Below, piece by piece: positions 1-13,300 of a stretch of DNA of 64,000 nucleotides. The translations under genes were made by a program, and so were the position numbers. Under the pieces are notes generated by a model that was given only the letters and a program-made list of their open reading frames with translations, ran no database searches and had not been told where the DNA came from. This DNA comes from Sitta carolinensis (lineage: Eukaryota > Chordata > Aves > Passeriformes > Sittidae). Positions within the stretch are counted from its first letter, which is position 1. Each line of letters opens with the position of its first letter. The stretch lies in assembly GCA_032173965.1 (NCBI GenBank), contig CM063284.1:118766410-118830409 (forward strand). The letters are read 5' to 3'.

Positions 1-291
1 ATCAAGTAACTGCAGAGGAAAGATCCTCCTTATGGTATGACTTCACTATGGAGCACAGCATAAGCATGATTCAGAGGATAAAATTTTGAAGAGAGATTTT
101 GAAGTAAAATCATACTAAGGTCAAGCTCACTACTCAAACTAAGAGCTATCTGCAGGTACACCAGGAGAAAGCTCATTCACAGGTAGAAAGTTAGAGAGAA
201 TCTGTCGATATAAAATATGTCAGGCATCCTATAGGGAAGGCTTTCTAGATTTGAATCTGAGTAAATCTAGATGAGTAGAGTAGTAGTTGTG

Positions 292-313
292 CATCAAGTT
301 GCACAACTTGATG
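292..313. repeat. Perfect 10-bp inverted repeat with 2-nt spacer
   Basis: catcaagttg and its reverse complement caacttgatg face each other across a 2-bp spacer. A second, overlapping pair (ttgtgca/tgcacaa) uses the same stretch. No gene is seen near it. Confidence 0.8.
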
Positions 314-2686
314 AAATAACAAGAGAGTGAAAGAAAGACAACTTTGATACAGCATCTTTGTAACTCTCCACATTTCTAGATAATACTGCCTGTGAAGGAA
401 GTATAAATCAAAAATCATTCAGGAAAAAAATCTGAGGTCACATGTGCCCAAGCCATTTCGATCCAAGGAATAGTAAAGTGAAGAAAAATCACTTCAGTTA
501 AACAACAACCTTGACCCCAAAACTCAAAAAACCCTGCATGGCAAAAAAAAGTCCACTAAATTTAATTACCAAACCGAAAGCAGGATGGGGAAAAAAACAT
601 CCAATGATGCCAAAGCAGAAAGTAAGATGTAATTAAGGGGATATAAGGAGAACACTACAGGTGCATTATTTCTGTTAGGAATATCTGACAATGCTAGCCC
701 AATATGGTCACCTATTTTCTCTCAGTGAGGGCAGTGCACATTCAGGAGAAGCAGTGAGAGCTGTCTTATCTTGGCATTTGTGAGTTTTGGTATCCTCTCA
801 CATTGCACTTTACAATCAAGCTGGCAGAAAATGTACTGATCTGATACTGCTGTGCTAGATAGAAAAGCCATGATTATAGCAGACTTACGTAACCACAGCA
901 TATGCAGAGCAGCTGGTCACTACCAAACTGTAAAACCATATCAAAATGAGGTTATGCAGGCATCTGTCCTCAGTCTGTTCATTAATTACATGCAAGATTA
1001 TACTTACCAAACTTGTGGGAAACACCGAGTTGGAAAGAGCTGCAAGCACTTTGAGGGAGAAACATATAGTTTAAAATTCTCTTGACAAGCTAGTGAAATA
1101 AATAAGATTAGAAATCTGCATATCTAATATTTTATTCTCACTTATAATCACAAGATAAAGGAATACATTTATTGACAACATTTTTCAGAAAGGATCAGGG
1201 CATAAGTGAATCACAAACTGATTGTGAGTCAGCCACGTCATATTGTTATAAAAAAGGAAAGCCTTTTAAAGAATTCAGTGAATGAATGTCACAGGGATAC
1301 AAAAGGATCAACATGGCAACTTGCAGCAAGCAGTGTGTGTTAGTACCTCATTTCAAGAAACATGAGACCAACAGGGAAAGGTACAAGCTAAATGAACAAT
1401 AAAATAATCATGATCTAGAAAAAGTAAGGTTGAGAGAAAGAATGGATGTCCTCATGTAAGCATGCATGTAAGAGCAAGGTAACTGAGGCAGGTAACACAC
1501 AACCTGAAAGTGAGCCAAGATCTCAGTAAATAATTACGATACAGAAATAGAGAAAAACAGAAAAATATGTTAGAGATAATATGGCTTCATGAAAAATAGT
1601 CTGCTCTATTCACAACGCTTTCCTAGCTTTCTGTTTGTGAATATGATTGGCAAATCCACTCCTCTGATGGTTAAGCTTTGTTCACCCCCTGTTTACACAG
1701 GAGTAGCAAGCCCAGCACTCAAGGTGAAATTTGGGGGGAGTGCTCCTGATGAAGACAAATAAAAACCTGCTACATTGAAAAGTAGAAAAAAAAAAAGCAA
1801 AATGAGAGTTTAAGAAAAAGAAACTGAAAGTTTACCTTCTTATATGTGGGTTATCAGAGCTGAAAGATTTAGCTAGTGTTATAGTAACCTACAGATCAAA
1901 TAATATTTGACTGAAGCTGTTACCCCTCCAAGAGCATTATTCCCAACTCAGCTCTTCCAGAGCACTTCACTGGCACTTTGTAGTGTGGGGAGAAAGAAAT
2001 GCATGTGGAACCTCTGATACAAGGGGACACCTAAGCAGTCTCTGGCACAGTGGGAAACACCAGCTCCTCAGCAAGGGAATCCCAACAATCCCTCTTCCTT
2101 GCTGCACAATACCAGATGTCTCACAGAAGGCCTTCCGAGGCCAACCTACTACAGTTGCCAGAATAAGAGAAGAAAGTAGAGGATATGTAACTGTGCCCAA
2201 AACATTGTCTGTCAAGTCTAGGCATAGGAAAGACAAATAAATCTTTAGGAACAGATAGGATTTGAAAATTCTCTGCATTGGAGAACATGGCATTTTTACC
2301 ACTGGTTTAATATTGATTAACCAAACTCTTCCCAAACAGACTTTTTGTAAGCAGCCATCTCCTATTATGTGCCAAAGGATTTCTCATAAAGTTCCAGCAG
2401 TTGCCACGAACAAATAAGTTACCTCAGATGCAGAAAGCTACTGGTGTTAGAAATATGCTCCACTGACAGCAGATTCATGGACCATTGGTCAGAACACCTG
2501 GGACATCTGCTGGGTCTTTCCTGCTGGAGCTCTGCAAGAGTTGATTACAAAATGAATGCTTTTAGGCAAGAGTTACAGCACACTGAAGACCACAGGGTTT
2601 AGTAGATATCTCTTACTCACTTACAGTTCAACTATCCTTTCATTGTATGCCCACTAAATTTCACTATGCTTATGTCTGTGTGCAAG

Positions 2687-2689
<3 letters not shown>

Positions 2690-2732
<43 letters not shown>
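2690..2732. repeat. 43-nt poly-A tract
   Basis: An uninterrupted run of A followed by a few gaaa units. It could be the tail of a retroposed copy, but no recognisable source transcript and no AATAAA signal lie just upstream, so it is listed only as a homopolymer. Confidence 0.95.
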
Positions 2733-2744
<12 letters not shown>

Positions 2745-5700
2745 GCTACTTCAATTCTTTCCTATTTTTTCCCTACAGCAGAGATGTCATCCATTTCCTT
2801 AGTTTGGTTGCATTTGAATTGCATTACAGGGCAGAAAAGTTCATAGAACAGAAGACAGTAAAGACGAAAAAGCAGAACAACAAAACTGAGGGAAAACAAA
2901 ACTTTTATTTAATTTCTAAGCTGCACTCCTGCTATCAGCAGAGCTGGAAAGACTGCCTGTTAATAATGAGTAAGCATTAAGTAACAACACTTCCAGTTGA
3001 CACATATATAAAAGAATTCACATACATAAACTTTAGTAACCCCTCAACTTCACTTAGAAATGTATTACAGCTTCCTTATAGTCTTGTAATTTTGCCCACT
3101 CAAAGGGCTATTCTCTTAAAGGTTTTAGACACTAACTCCTCTATTAATACAGATAAGAACACCTCCATGAGTTTGTGTTAGGGTGTGAGATTTTGTATCT
3201 GTGAAAGCTATTGACTTGCTTTGACTTGCTGCTTCCTGCTAACTCATGGGAAACATATGAGGCAGGGGTTTTCATGTTCCCCAAAATGGCAACCACAGCT
3301 AGGACGGAAAGGAAAAAGGAGAAGAAACTAAAAAACATTAAATAAATTTTGTTTTCTAAGTGGGATATTTTCTTGAACTGAAACTTTGTTAAGTTAATTC
3401 AATTTCATCTTCTTGGAAACTTACATTGTTATATCACGACACTTATTTTTTCCCTATGCCACTAAGATTTAATCCCAATTCACTTTTATACAACTGTGTT
3501 AAGAAGCAACAATAGACTTAGGGTTTGACTTAGGGTCTCTAACTTATCATCTGCTTAATTTTAACAGTTTGCATTGAATAAGATGATTATATGTCCTCTC
3601 ATATTTTGTTTGCTGTTTCTTTGGATTTCTATTTGGAGGTATCTTGATACAACAATTATGTTTCACCCTTGCAATGCATACCATACTGCCCTTTTTTCTT
3701 GTATCTTTTTTAGAGAAATAGCTTATAATTCTTGAATGTTTGAGAATTATTTAATATATTTAAAATAAATAGTTTCAAATTTTAAAACTACTTTAAATTT
3801 TAAAATAATTTTAAAGAGCGTTTTACAGATTTGAAGACTATACTGTCTTCCATTATTTTAGCTAATTTTGCTTGCAGAGGTTGACTCTTAGGTGCTGTAG
3901 CCAACATCACTGACATTTCATATGACAAATAGTTCACAGCAGCAGGGATCCTGAATGCAAAAAAGGGGCTCTGCTTTGTATGCAAAAATTTAACAGGCTT
4001 GTGGTGTGAATGGTATGGGTCTTACAGTGCTTCCAGTAACAAAAGCTGAAGGGCAGCTAACCTTCTGGTCTAACTAACTTTGAACTTTACAGAGAACACA
4101 CTAAAGCATGAAACAGCAACACGGTATGTCACAACAGCTGAGTAATAGGATATGATTGAAGAATAACAAATTTTAGTTTTGAAAGAAGGGAAAGAAAATA
4201 AAGTGTGATTACTACCTACCTAGACAGAGGATATAATGCTTAATTGCATACCTCTCACCATTTTAGGGGAAGAACTGTACTTACTCACTTGAAAGCTGCC
4301 CCTATTTAGGGGCAAAGCAACAGTGCTGACATGTCCTGAATTATCACCCACAAACTTGGCAACATCTTGCACCAGTGTTCATCATGTCTCAGGATCAAAC
4401 AGCAAATGACCATTATTTAAATCTGTTTACACTCATCTGAATATCTGTACATGAACTCCGATTCTGCAAAAATCTGTTATAGATTTACTCATGACACTGA
4501 CAAGTATCAACTAAAGTATGAAACTCAAAGCATGCAACAATGTAGGAAATATAACCAACCTAAAGTGGTGGCTATGAGAAGAATGATCTCTACTCCTCTG
4601 TACCTGTTGTGACTTGAGGGCTGATGGAAAATCCCAATGGCAATGCTTCGGAGAAGATAATTTTTCCTTGAAGGCAGAATGAGAGGTAGGGATCCCCAGA
4701 TGTGATTTGGTAACTATGTTCCTGGAACTCAATAAAGCACTTAAGTTTCTTTTTATTTGACATCTGCGTTAAACTTTCATCTTAACTTCTGTGGTCCGTG
4801 TTACAAATGTTCAATAAAATGTGTTATACTACCTTACTGGAGGAAAGCATTTTCAATACTATATCTTGTAAATTTCTATGCTAATTAGAAATATGAACTG
4901 TTAACTAGCCTCTTGAAGGTGAACTTTATCATTCCTTCAGGTACTTGCTCTGAAAAGATGGGAATTTACATGCCTGAAGAAAGGAGCCTCTTCATGAACA
5001 TGGAGTCAGCGGCAGAAGAATCCATGTCACAACAAGTCTTTCTCATGATACGTAATCATTGATTTATTTCCTGGTTAGTATGTGGTTGTGAGGGATCTAA
5101 CCAGCCTGAGCATGTACTGTCAGGTCTGCTGAACAGAAAGCCTAGTTAAAAGGTCACCTTATAGAGCTCTGCTCTCTACTTTAAAACTTTCAAAACTCCT
5201 TTTATTCAACATGTCCTTAGTTTATCTCTATTTCTTTCATCCCTGCTTTGGCTCATAGCTCCTAGTGCTAGAGAGCTTGCTACAAGTCTACATCAGGTAA
5301 CGACCATTTGTCTTTGCAATTTCCCCTCTGAAGTTCAGCCCGTGCTATTACGTGGCTTATTCATGTGGGAGAGGCAGAAGTGGGATGTATGAAGGCAGAG
5401 TTGCCATGGGGAAAGAAGTGCAAAGGGATGAAAGGTGGAGACTTGCAAATAGGTGAAGCAAGAAAGAGAATGAAAGAAAGTATAGCAAGAAAGCAGAAGT
5501 CCTGGTGACTTCACAAAAGATGTTTCTCCCCTTTGGCCTCTTGTAGTAAGATGACAATGCATCATCTCCACAACTACTGAGTTACTACACATAAGGTTTA
5601 CTCTGACCTCAGACTGTGGACGACTGTTGATCCTGACAGGAGTTTTGTTATGCTTTAAAAGCTGAATGTCATCATCATAATCCATTTTTTCTGTTTTCTC

Positions 5701-6071
5701 TTCCTGTATTGCTGGTGCTTTTAGGTGTGCTGTTCAGATATTGACCAGTGTGTAGTTAAACAAATCAACTTGTCTGGAAGGATATGCATAAGAGAAGAAA
5801 ACAAACAACGGAGCAGACATGAGGAAACAAATGAGGCACATCTATTAGCTTTGTTTGCTCAGCAGCCTGCCTGAGACTGACCTTTTAAAGATTTTCTAAG
5901 TTTAGTGTTTCCTAGTATAGAGGACATAGCATTAGGGACCTTGAGGCTGTACTTGTGTCCTCACAGTGGAATAGCAGCGCAAGTGGAAAATGCCATTTTT
6001 ATAGGAAAACTAAGATGGAAAAAAAGGCTGGCTGTAGTGGCAAAGTGGCAAGTCACTTTTCCCTTTGATAC

Positions 6072-6097
6072 TTTTTTTTTTTTTTTTTTTTTTTTTT
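6072..6097. repeat. Poly-T tract followed by an A-run
   Basis: Twenty-six T residues, then ata and a run of eight or so A residues, so the tract could fold back on itself. Nothing retroposon-like is recognisable next to it. Confidence 0.95.
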
Positions 6098-7314
6098 ATA
6101 AAAAAAAAGAAGCTTTTACCATAGATGAACTCTGCTTACCTTGAAGTGGCAATACTTAATATTCTCTTTGATATTTCAGTTTTCTGATGTGTCTGTACAG
6201 GAGTGCAATAGCCTGACTAGCAACAGAAGAGTCTCTGGTGGAGAGAAATAAACTTGGAAAGAGCGTGAACTTGCAGTTGCTCAGGAACTTCACCACCATG
6301 GCTGCATCTGCACATTGTGGTCTAGACTGGAAACTTCTCCCCAGGTTGTCAACATGGCAATCCATCACCTGCAAGAGGACCATGTCTTTCTCAAGCTGTC
6401 TAGTTTGTGCCAAAGTGTATGTGAAGCAGGAAAAAAATTAATTATACCAGGTCAAAGAAGGATTTGTAGTGTTTTTACATACACATGCACAAAAAGGACT
6501 AGAAGAGACTTCCAGCAGTTCAGACCCCTCAACTGAGGAAATATGCTATTTACAGCTGTCCTTTTGTGCTATCTCTGTGTTCTTTTAAGTGGCAAGAAAA
6601 CTCTAGAAAGAGTTTTTTGTTACTAGTTAGTTAACTAATTAGTTTTGGGTTTTTGTTAGTTAACTGAAGACGGATGCTTTTTACAGTTTTTAATTTCTGA
6701 TAAGGAATAAGCAATACAAGTATACCTGCTTAGAGCTTTGGAAACAGGAATTCTGTAGGCTCTTTATGCAGTGTTTAAGAAGCTCAAGTATGTTGAGATG
6801 ATACATCAGGTTATAGACTACTTTGGGGTGTAAGAGATTTTTCCTTCTTAGGAAGGGGAAAGAACATTTTTTGTTCTTATTTTTGTCCTTTCAATATTTT
6901 TTCTTCATTCGGGTTCTTTGGGAGAGAAGCAAAAATCTAGTATTCAGTCCTGTCTCTGCTAATTTAATCCAATGCAGATATAGGGTTCTGATACTGACAA
7001 ATTAATTCCTGAAAATCTAGGCCTTACAGGAAATGTTTAGTTGTGTTAATCAAACCCTGTCTCACAAGTAATAATATAGCTAGAATCACTCATACTTTTT
7101 AGCATTACTTCTGCATAACAGGGGCAGGTCTCTTGAATGGGTCAAACTGCATAACCTTTTTGTCTAGAGATTTGCCTTTTGAAAGTTGTCCTGAAAATAG
7201 TTTTCTGTGTGACTGTATTCTAAATAATTACATATGCAAGATGGATCAAGGACACCCACACGTGCATAACATTAAATGTGTGCAAGCCTTATGAGAAACA
7301 TAAGGTTATGATGA

Positions 7315-8345
7315 TCACAGAATCATAGAATAGTTCAGGTTGGAAGGGACCTCTAAAGGCCATCTGGTCCAACCTGTCTGCAATGAGCAGGGACATCTTC
7401 AGCTCAGACTGCTTAAAGCCCCATCCAACCTGACCTTGAATGTTTCTACAGATGAGGAATCTACCACTCACAGACAGGCAGCCTGTTCCAGTGTTTCACC
7501 ACCCGCATTGTAAAACTTCTCTTCCTTATATCTAATCTAAACCTACCCTCTGTCAGTTTGAAGCCATTATCCCCTGTCCTATCACTTCATGCCCTTGTAA
7601 AAAGTCCCTCTTCAGCTCCCTTCTAGGTCTCCTTTAGGCACTGGAAGGTGCCCTAAGGTGTCCCCAGAGCTTTCTCTTCTCCAGGTTGAACAACCCCAAC
7701 TCTCAGCCTGTCTTCATAGGAGAGGTGCTCCAGCCCTCTGAGGATCTTTAAGGACCTCCTTTTTCTGGACAAAGAATTGTTGCAACAGGTCCATGTCTCT
7801 CCCATATTGAGGACCCCAGAGCTGGATGCAGCAGTCCAGGTGGGATCTCATCACAGCAAAAAAGTGGCCACAATCCCCTCCCTTGACCTGCTGGCCATGA
7901 TGCTTTTGACGCAGCCCAGGATACAATCAGCTTTCTGAACTGCAAGCACATATTGCTGGGTCACATCCAGCTTTTCATCTACCCCAAGTCCTTCTCTACA
8001 GGTCTGCTCTCAATCCATTCATCCCCCAACTTGTACTGATACCAGGGATTGCCCCAGGTATAATGTCTTGCACTTGGCCTTGTTGAACCTCATAAGGTTC
8101 CCATGGGCCCACTTCTGGAGCATGTCCACTTCTGTCTGGATGGCATCCTGTCCTTCAGGCCTGTCAACAGCACCACTTGGCTTGGTGTCATCTGCAAATT
8201 TGCTGAGAGTGCACTTGATGCCTTTGTCTAAGTCATTGGTGAAGACATGGAAGAGCATTGGTCTCAGTATGGACCCCTAAGGAACATCATTTGCTCCAAT
8301 CTTCACCTGGATATGGAGCCATTGACCAATACCCTCAGAATGCAA
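7315..8345 (-). mobile_element. CR1 LINE fragment, 5'-truncated, minus strand
   Basis: The left edge (atcacagaatcatagaat) is the reverse complement of the 8-bp-type CR1 3' end, followed by the 3' UTR consensus-like text. Reading leftwards on the minus strand, the 8258-8019 frame holds a reverse transcriptase palm segment with NDLDKGI and the catalytic FADD box (KFADDTK). The 7926-7714 frame holds the downstream MRSHLDCCIQLWGPQY region. The frames are broken between these parts and the 5' two-thirds of the element are missing, so it is inactive. CR1 is the main LINE of birds and reptiles and inserts without clear target duplications. Confidence 0.93.
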
Positions 8346-9299
8346 TGAATTTTAGGTGCAGTCAGGTGACTGGGAATAATGATGGGTTAAGACATTATTC
8401 CCACTAAAATATGTTAGCAAAATCCCTGAATGGAGGAACTTTGCATGAAAACATAACCATCTTGGCAAGAACTGCTTATACCTACATTTTCTCAAAGATG
8501 TGGCTTTTAGCTGTACTTTTTCATCTCACTCCTTTGCTTAATTGAAATCTGGGAAGGAAGGACCTATCCAAACTGCATTGAAGGGACATTGTAATTTAGG
8601 GATCATTCTTTTAAGACATACTATGACAACAGATTAACTATACCAGACCATCATATTGAGCTTATTTTCTTGGATTAACTTTTGCCCATACTATAGTCTC
8701 CATCTTCTTTCCAGCATCTCAGGATGCAAGAGCTGTTGCTGTCCTCAGGAGTCTCTTAAACACACTACAACACCCTTCCTCTTATTAGCACTTAAAAAAT
8801 TCACCTGTGCCCTGGCTGTGCTTGGAAAAACCTCCATTGTCTCACATCCTCTCACCGAGGCCTTCCTGGAAATTCCCACTGTTTTGTGAAGCATCTGAGC
8901 TGGTACCGTCTCCTAAGGAGTGCTGTGTGGGGACCTCAGCTGGCCATACCTAAAACCATGAATCTGACAGAAGTGTTTTGAGGCTGGATTGCAGCAAGGG
9001 TGAGGTGAGTTTTGCTGTGCTGCGTCCTGTGGTAACTTTTGGAGAAGAAAGTGTGCCAGGAAGCATAGAAAAGCAGCCAAAAGAGAGGTAACAAATGTTG
9101 CTTGAGACAAACTGATAACTATTTTTACCACATCCTGCTGTGAGAAATGAGCACTGAAGGTGATTATTGAGGAAAAAAAGGCAAAATAATGCCTACAGGA
9201 CAGAGTGGGGAAGATGCTTCTGTACCCTGGCTGATGTCTCCGATGTCCCTCTCCTCCATCCATCCCCATTGATCTACTTTCGCTGCCTATGTGGATAAA
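8346..9299. other. Non-coding stretch between the CR1 copy and the first CpG island
   Basis: Ordinary-composition sequence that gains GC towards 9300. A minus-strand frame crosses it into the CpG island, but it shows no family motif and looks like chance. Confidence 0.5.
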
Positions 9300-9839
9300 A
9301 TATCGGCATGGAAAGCCATCGTCGCTTTCTGTGGCAGGGTGTGAGATCTCTGCAGCGGCCGGAGCGGCCCGGCGCTGGGCAGGCTCCGTGCCTGTGCCGA
9401 TGGGGCACGGGCGCTGCCAGCGGCCTGGCAGCACCGGCAGCTCCCGGAGCCCGCTGCCGAGGCGCTGCCTGCGCGTCCGCTGGGCGCCGCATGTGCGGCG
9501 GACGGCGTCGCCCTGGATTATCTGCCGGTTTCGCGGGAGGATCGCGGTAATCCGTCCCCGGATCGCACATCGCCAGCCGGCAGCCGCAGGCTCTGCGGTC
9601 CCTCGGGTAGCTGCAGCCGCGGGGCCCCGGGCGGGAGCGGGGCCGGCTGCGCGTCCCCGCCTGACCCCGGCTGCCGCCGCCCGGGGGGCGCTGGTCGGGG
9701 AGGGCCGGCGGCGGGGGCGGCACCGACAGCGACCGCGGCAGCGACAGCGGCCCCACCTGCGCCGGCGGGGAGCGGCGGGGGCCCGTGACCGGGCCGGGGT
9801 GGGCGCAGCCCCGCGAGGGGAGCCCGTCATCCCGCGGCC

Positions 9840-9971
9840 GCGGCGGGAGGAGCGCGGCTGACGCGGCAGGGAGGAGGAAGCGGCAACTCGAGCGGGCGGA
9901 CGGACCGACGGACGGACGGACGGACGGACATCCCCGGCCCGCCCCGCCGGCGGAGGGACGGAGGGAGGCAG
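9840..9971 (+). other. Candidate distal non-coding first exon ending in a splice donor
   Basis: The stretch ends GGAGGCAG|gtacgc, a plausible donor, just downstream of a GGAC tandem repeat in the CpG island. The start coordinate is arbitrary. No acceptor partner can be proved; the SGK3 exons downstream on the same strand are the obvious candidates. Confidence 0.3.
9897..9930. repeat. Short GGAC tandem repeat in the CpG island
   Basis: About eight copies of a 4-bp ggac/cgga unit, the second or third copy imperfect (gacc), lying some 40 bp before the putative donor at 9972. Confidence 0.85.
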
Positions 9972-10042
9972 GTACGCGGGGAGCAGCCGTCCAGGGGTCC
10001 GTGCCCTCTCCTACTGGCGCGGAGGTTCCGCGGCCGCGGGGG

Positions 10043-10091
10043 CACGGGACTCAGCCGGGAACACGGGACCCAGCCGGGAACACGGGACTCG
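10043..10091. repeat. 19-bp minisatellite, about 2.5 copies
   Basis: A 19-bp unit beginning cacgggac starts at 10043, 10062 and 10081. The first two copies differ by one base and the third is partial. It lies in the first CpG island, downstream of the putative donor. Confidence 0.85.
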
Positions 10092-10370
10092 GGGACGTTT
10101 CGCTTCCCTTTTGTTGCAGCCCGAAAACGCCTGCGTGCTTTGCCCGCACCGCCGGCGTTCCCGGGGAACCGTTCGGTGCGGGCCTGGCCAGGCTCCTGCG
10201 GAGGGCCCGGGGGTTGACGGTGTTCCCGCGGGGAAGCGCCGCTCCCTCCGCGTGGGCGTGCGGCTCCGGCGGCTGGGACCCGCTCACGGTCAGGGGGCAA
10301 AGTGCTCTCAGCCGAATAAACAAACAAACATGGGGAAACTTCTGCCCCCGCCGCCCCCGCCGCTATAATT

Positions 10371-13300
10371 TTAGATACTATATTTACAAAGAAGTTTTAA
10401 AGTCATTTAGTATTTCACATTCTCCTCTCTGTCTCTATTTTTTTTTTTTTTCTTTTTTTAAATTCCCACCCTTCTTCTCAGCAGAGTTACTGGCGCCTGC
10501 TAGTACTCTTACCCTAACGTTGTTACTGCGTGTATATGTAGTTTTACATACTATGCTTTATTTTGCATGGCTGGCTCGGTGTGGGAGGGTTTACTTTCTG
10601 GGTTGCCACTCCGGACACCACCAAACTCCATTTCTGTTCCACTAAACTCCATAAAGACAGTAAAGCTGTGATGGAATCAGACATTCAAGAGATAAAGAAT
10701 GGCTGTGCGTTTACATTTAGAGCAGGTAAAAGAGCCCTTTTCCAGAGTCCTTTACCGCTGCCCAGCAGGATAAGGAGACTCTGGTTTGCTTTGCTTTGCC
10801 TTGTGCCTTGCAAAGGCAAAGCAGTGAATGCGGTTTGGATCTGCTTTGCCTCTTTCTGGTGGTCTCTGTGCCAGAGAGGCAAGGGCTGGAATTGTCTCTT
10901 TACTCGTTTAAACACCTTCAGCACGAGAGAAGGTTGGAAGCAGGGAGAGAATTTAAATAATGCTTACTCCTCCTGTGCAGGAGAAGTTGCAAAGTATTGG
11001 TGCTTCCTGCACAGATCTTTTATGGGAAGGTAAAATTCTGACATAGACTTGAAGGATTTGAATTAAGGAGAGAAGTGGTCGAGCTCTTGAAAGGGTATTC
11101 TGTAACACTCACCTGCATGACTGTTACTTGCAGGATGTCTGCCCCAGTGTTTTTATGAGCATTGGTTAGAGCTCCTTGGCTTCCCCTTGCCGGGACTTAC
11201 ATGTTCTTACAAAGCTTTTTTTTTTTTTTTAATCTGAATTCTGTCAGGCTCTAGGCTCTTTCCCTTAATTTTTGAGATTGTATGAAGATCAGAAATATGC
11301 ACTAGTTGGCAGCAAAAAACCAGTTAGTAATCTCTGTATTTCTCTCCAGTGAGTGCAACAGCCTCTGTTACGTGCTCTAAGCATTGAAATAGCATTGACA
11401 TTTATACTGGACACTCAGAATAGATGTTGACAACCCTTGCATTTAATTTCTTTCATGCTAATCTAATAAATTCAGTATCTATTGTAATCTTCAAAGAGGA
11501 TTAAATGTTTCCTGAGGGAAAGGAAAGTTATGCAGACTGGTGAATACATGGGCTGCATCTAGAGTGCTGCAAAACTTGTGATTCATTGGTTATGTTGTTC
11601 TTGAGGGGATATTCATCCTGATAATCAATAACCCATAGGAGTTGTTGCTTTTTATTATTAATGTGTGCATTCTCATTCTGTAAGGACAGGTATCTTTCTA
11701 GGAAGCCTGACAAAGCTGGATGGTCAAGTCTCATTGAACAGAAGTCTTCAAAGGACTTATGGGGGATAGTATTTGAATGGTTCCTAGTCCACTCTAATTA
11801 TAAAATAATGTATTGCAGGGAGCTAATAGTTCAAGTTTTAAGATGTGAGCACTTTAAAATCACTACTCTGTTCATTTTTTGACTTGTTTAAAGTCAATCC
11901 ACAAGTAGGTGGATAATTTGACTGTAATGGCATGTGTTTAAAATAGTGATTGGTGGTTTTTAATATGCAGAATTGCTTCAGCCTAGCTAGCTGGAATAGC
12001 TGCAAGCCTCCAAAGCTGACTTGACCCAGCAACAAAATATTTCAGTAGGGTATGCTGAGGGCCAAAAATAAAGTATATTAAATAAAATTACATTAGCAAA
12101 TAAAACTAGATGCAAAGCATCTCTTGTTTCTCTAGGGTTTATGATGGAAATCATCTGTCAATCTAAAATGCTATGCATGCTAATTGCATGTTCATGTTAA
12201 TCATCGCTTTATAAGAGGGTATGTCAAATCTTATTTTCCATCCCATCCATACAGGATAAGCTGATAATAAGCTGTGATCCTTCAGCCACATCCTCAGATC
12301 AGTTCTTTCCTGGGTTATCCTCCCTATATCCCAGATGATTTCAGTTTTATAATTTGCATGCAAGTAACTAGGGCTTTTTTGTCCCATGGCTACAAGCCAT
12401 TTTATACACAAATGCCCTGCATTTCTGCATGGATATAGAGCTCATATTACACATATTTGCAGTTCCAAATTATGTTTTTGTTTTGGTTGTCTGAGTTGTC
12501 ATTAAGAAGAAAGTTATTTTGAAGGAATGTGCACTTCCCAAAAGGAAAGTCACTATTGGTTGGTTTTATGACTTTGTTTTTGGAAGTCCCTGAGTCACTG
12601 AAGATTTATTCTGCTATGATTTTTTTTTTTTTCAATAGACTAACTATTGAAAAAAAGAACTAGAAACTAGTGTAAATTATGTATGTATTCATATAGACTG
12701 AGCTATAGTAAAGCAATATGTTGTTTTTATTTGAAGTTAGCTGTATGAGTGTTTGTATTGAAGGATTCACTTTGTTCTAGTTTAAGTAGTATCCATATGC
12801 TAAAATGTCCCACAAAGCAAACACACTTTCCAAAGCAGAACTGAAGGGCTTCCACGTGCTGCAAGAACATTTTAAAATATGTTAATCAGGTTCCTGCTTG
12901 CATTCCTAATTCTCAAACAGAATTTATTCCCCCAAGTCTTCCAAACCACCTAACACTGTCTGCCTGACTCTGAAAGTGTCTTAAACACATTGGATCTCCC
13001 TCTTTGAGCAGAAAGTTCTTAAGCGCCTTATCTAGAGCTGCTGTAGCTGAGCATCAAAGCCCTTAGGAGATGAAGAAAGTAGGGCACCTGGCAAGCACAT
13101 TGTAAACACACGCACGGATGGCATCGGTGGTGTCTGGAAATGCAGCTGTGTGTTTCCTTTTGGGAACACTATTGGAAGAGGAGCCACTGCTCACCTCTCC
13201 CTGAGAGCTGCTTGGGGGTGGGATTTGTCCAAACAGCAGGCTGTGTTCTGGTAGCTGAAACCTGGGCTTCTGCTCCCTGTGCCCCAGGGGCTCCAACCCA

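Larger units (their letters stand above)
1..7314. other. AT-rich non-coding stretch, upstream intergenic
   Basis: No exon, RNA gene or clear mobile element is recognisable on either strand. Short ORFs here lack any familiar motif. It holds the A-tract at 2690, the T-tract at 6072 and the inverted repeat at 292. If mammalian synteny holds, VCPIP1 should lie further left, outside the window. Confidence 0.6.
9300..10370. promoter_or_regulatory. CpG island, probable distal (alternative) promoter
   Basis: About 1 kb of very GC- and CpG-rich sequence in AT-rich flanks. On the + strand it has a good donor CAG|gtacgc at 9971/9972. No protein exon is recognisable in it on either strand. Given its place 29 kb upstream of the SGK3 start codon, it may drive a longer SGK3 5' UTR or a lncRNA. 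The neighbour expected upstream from mammalian synteny (VCPIP1, divergent strand) has a long first coding exon that is not present here. The long GC-rich ORFs across it look like CpG-island artefacts. Confidence 0.6.

Noticed and set aside
2640..2732. Processed pseudogene or SINE ending in the 43-nt A-tract
   Set aside because: No source transcript, no AATAAA and no flanking duplication is visible.
8019..8258. Minus-strand ORF with an FADD box taken as a possible host gene
   Set aside because: It is the reverse transcriptase remnant of the CR1 element and is truncated at both ends, so it is annotated as a mobile element.
1..9300. VCPIP1 as a divergent neighbour expected from mammalian synteny
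   Set aside because: Its very long first coding exon would be obvious, and no such frame exists in this window.
8913..9830. 305-codon minus-strand ORF across the first CpG island
   Set aside because: Same CpG artefact, overlapping other long frames on both strands. No family motif, and its downstream half is random-looking sequence.
9785..10645. 286-codon + strand ORF across the first CpG island
   Set aside because: High GC removes stop codons. The product is low-complexity Arg/Gly/Pro-rich and then turns into ordinary AT-rich translation, with no domain. Splice donor signals interrupt it.
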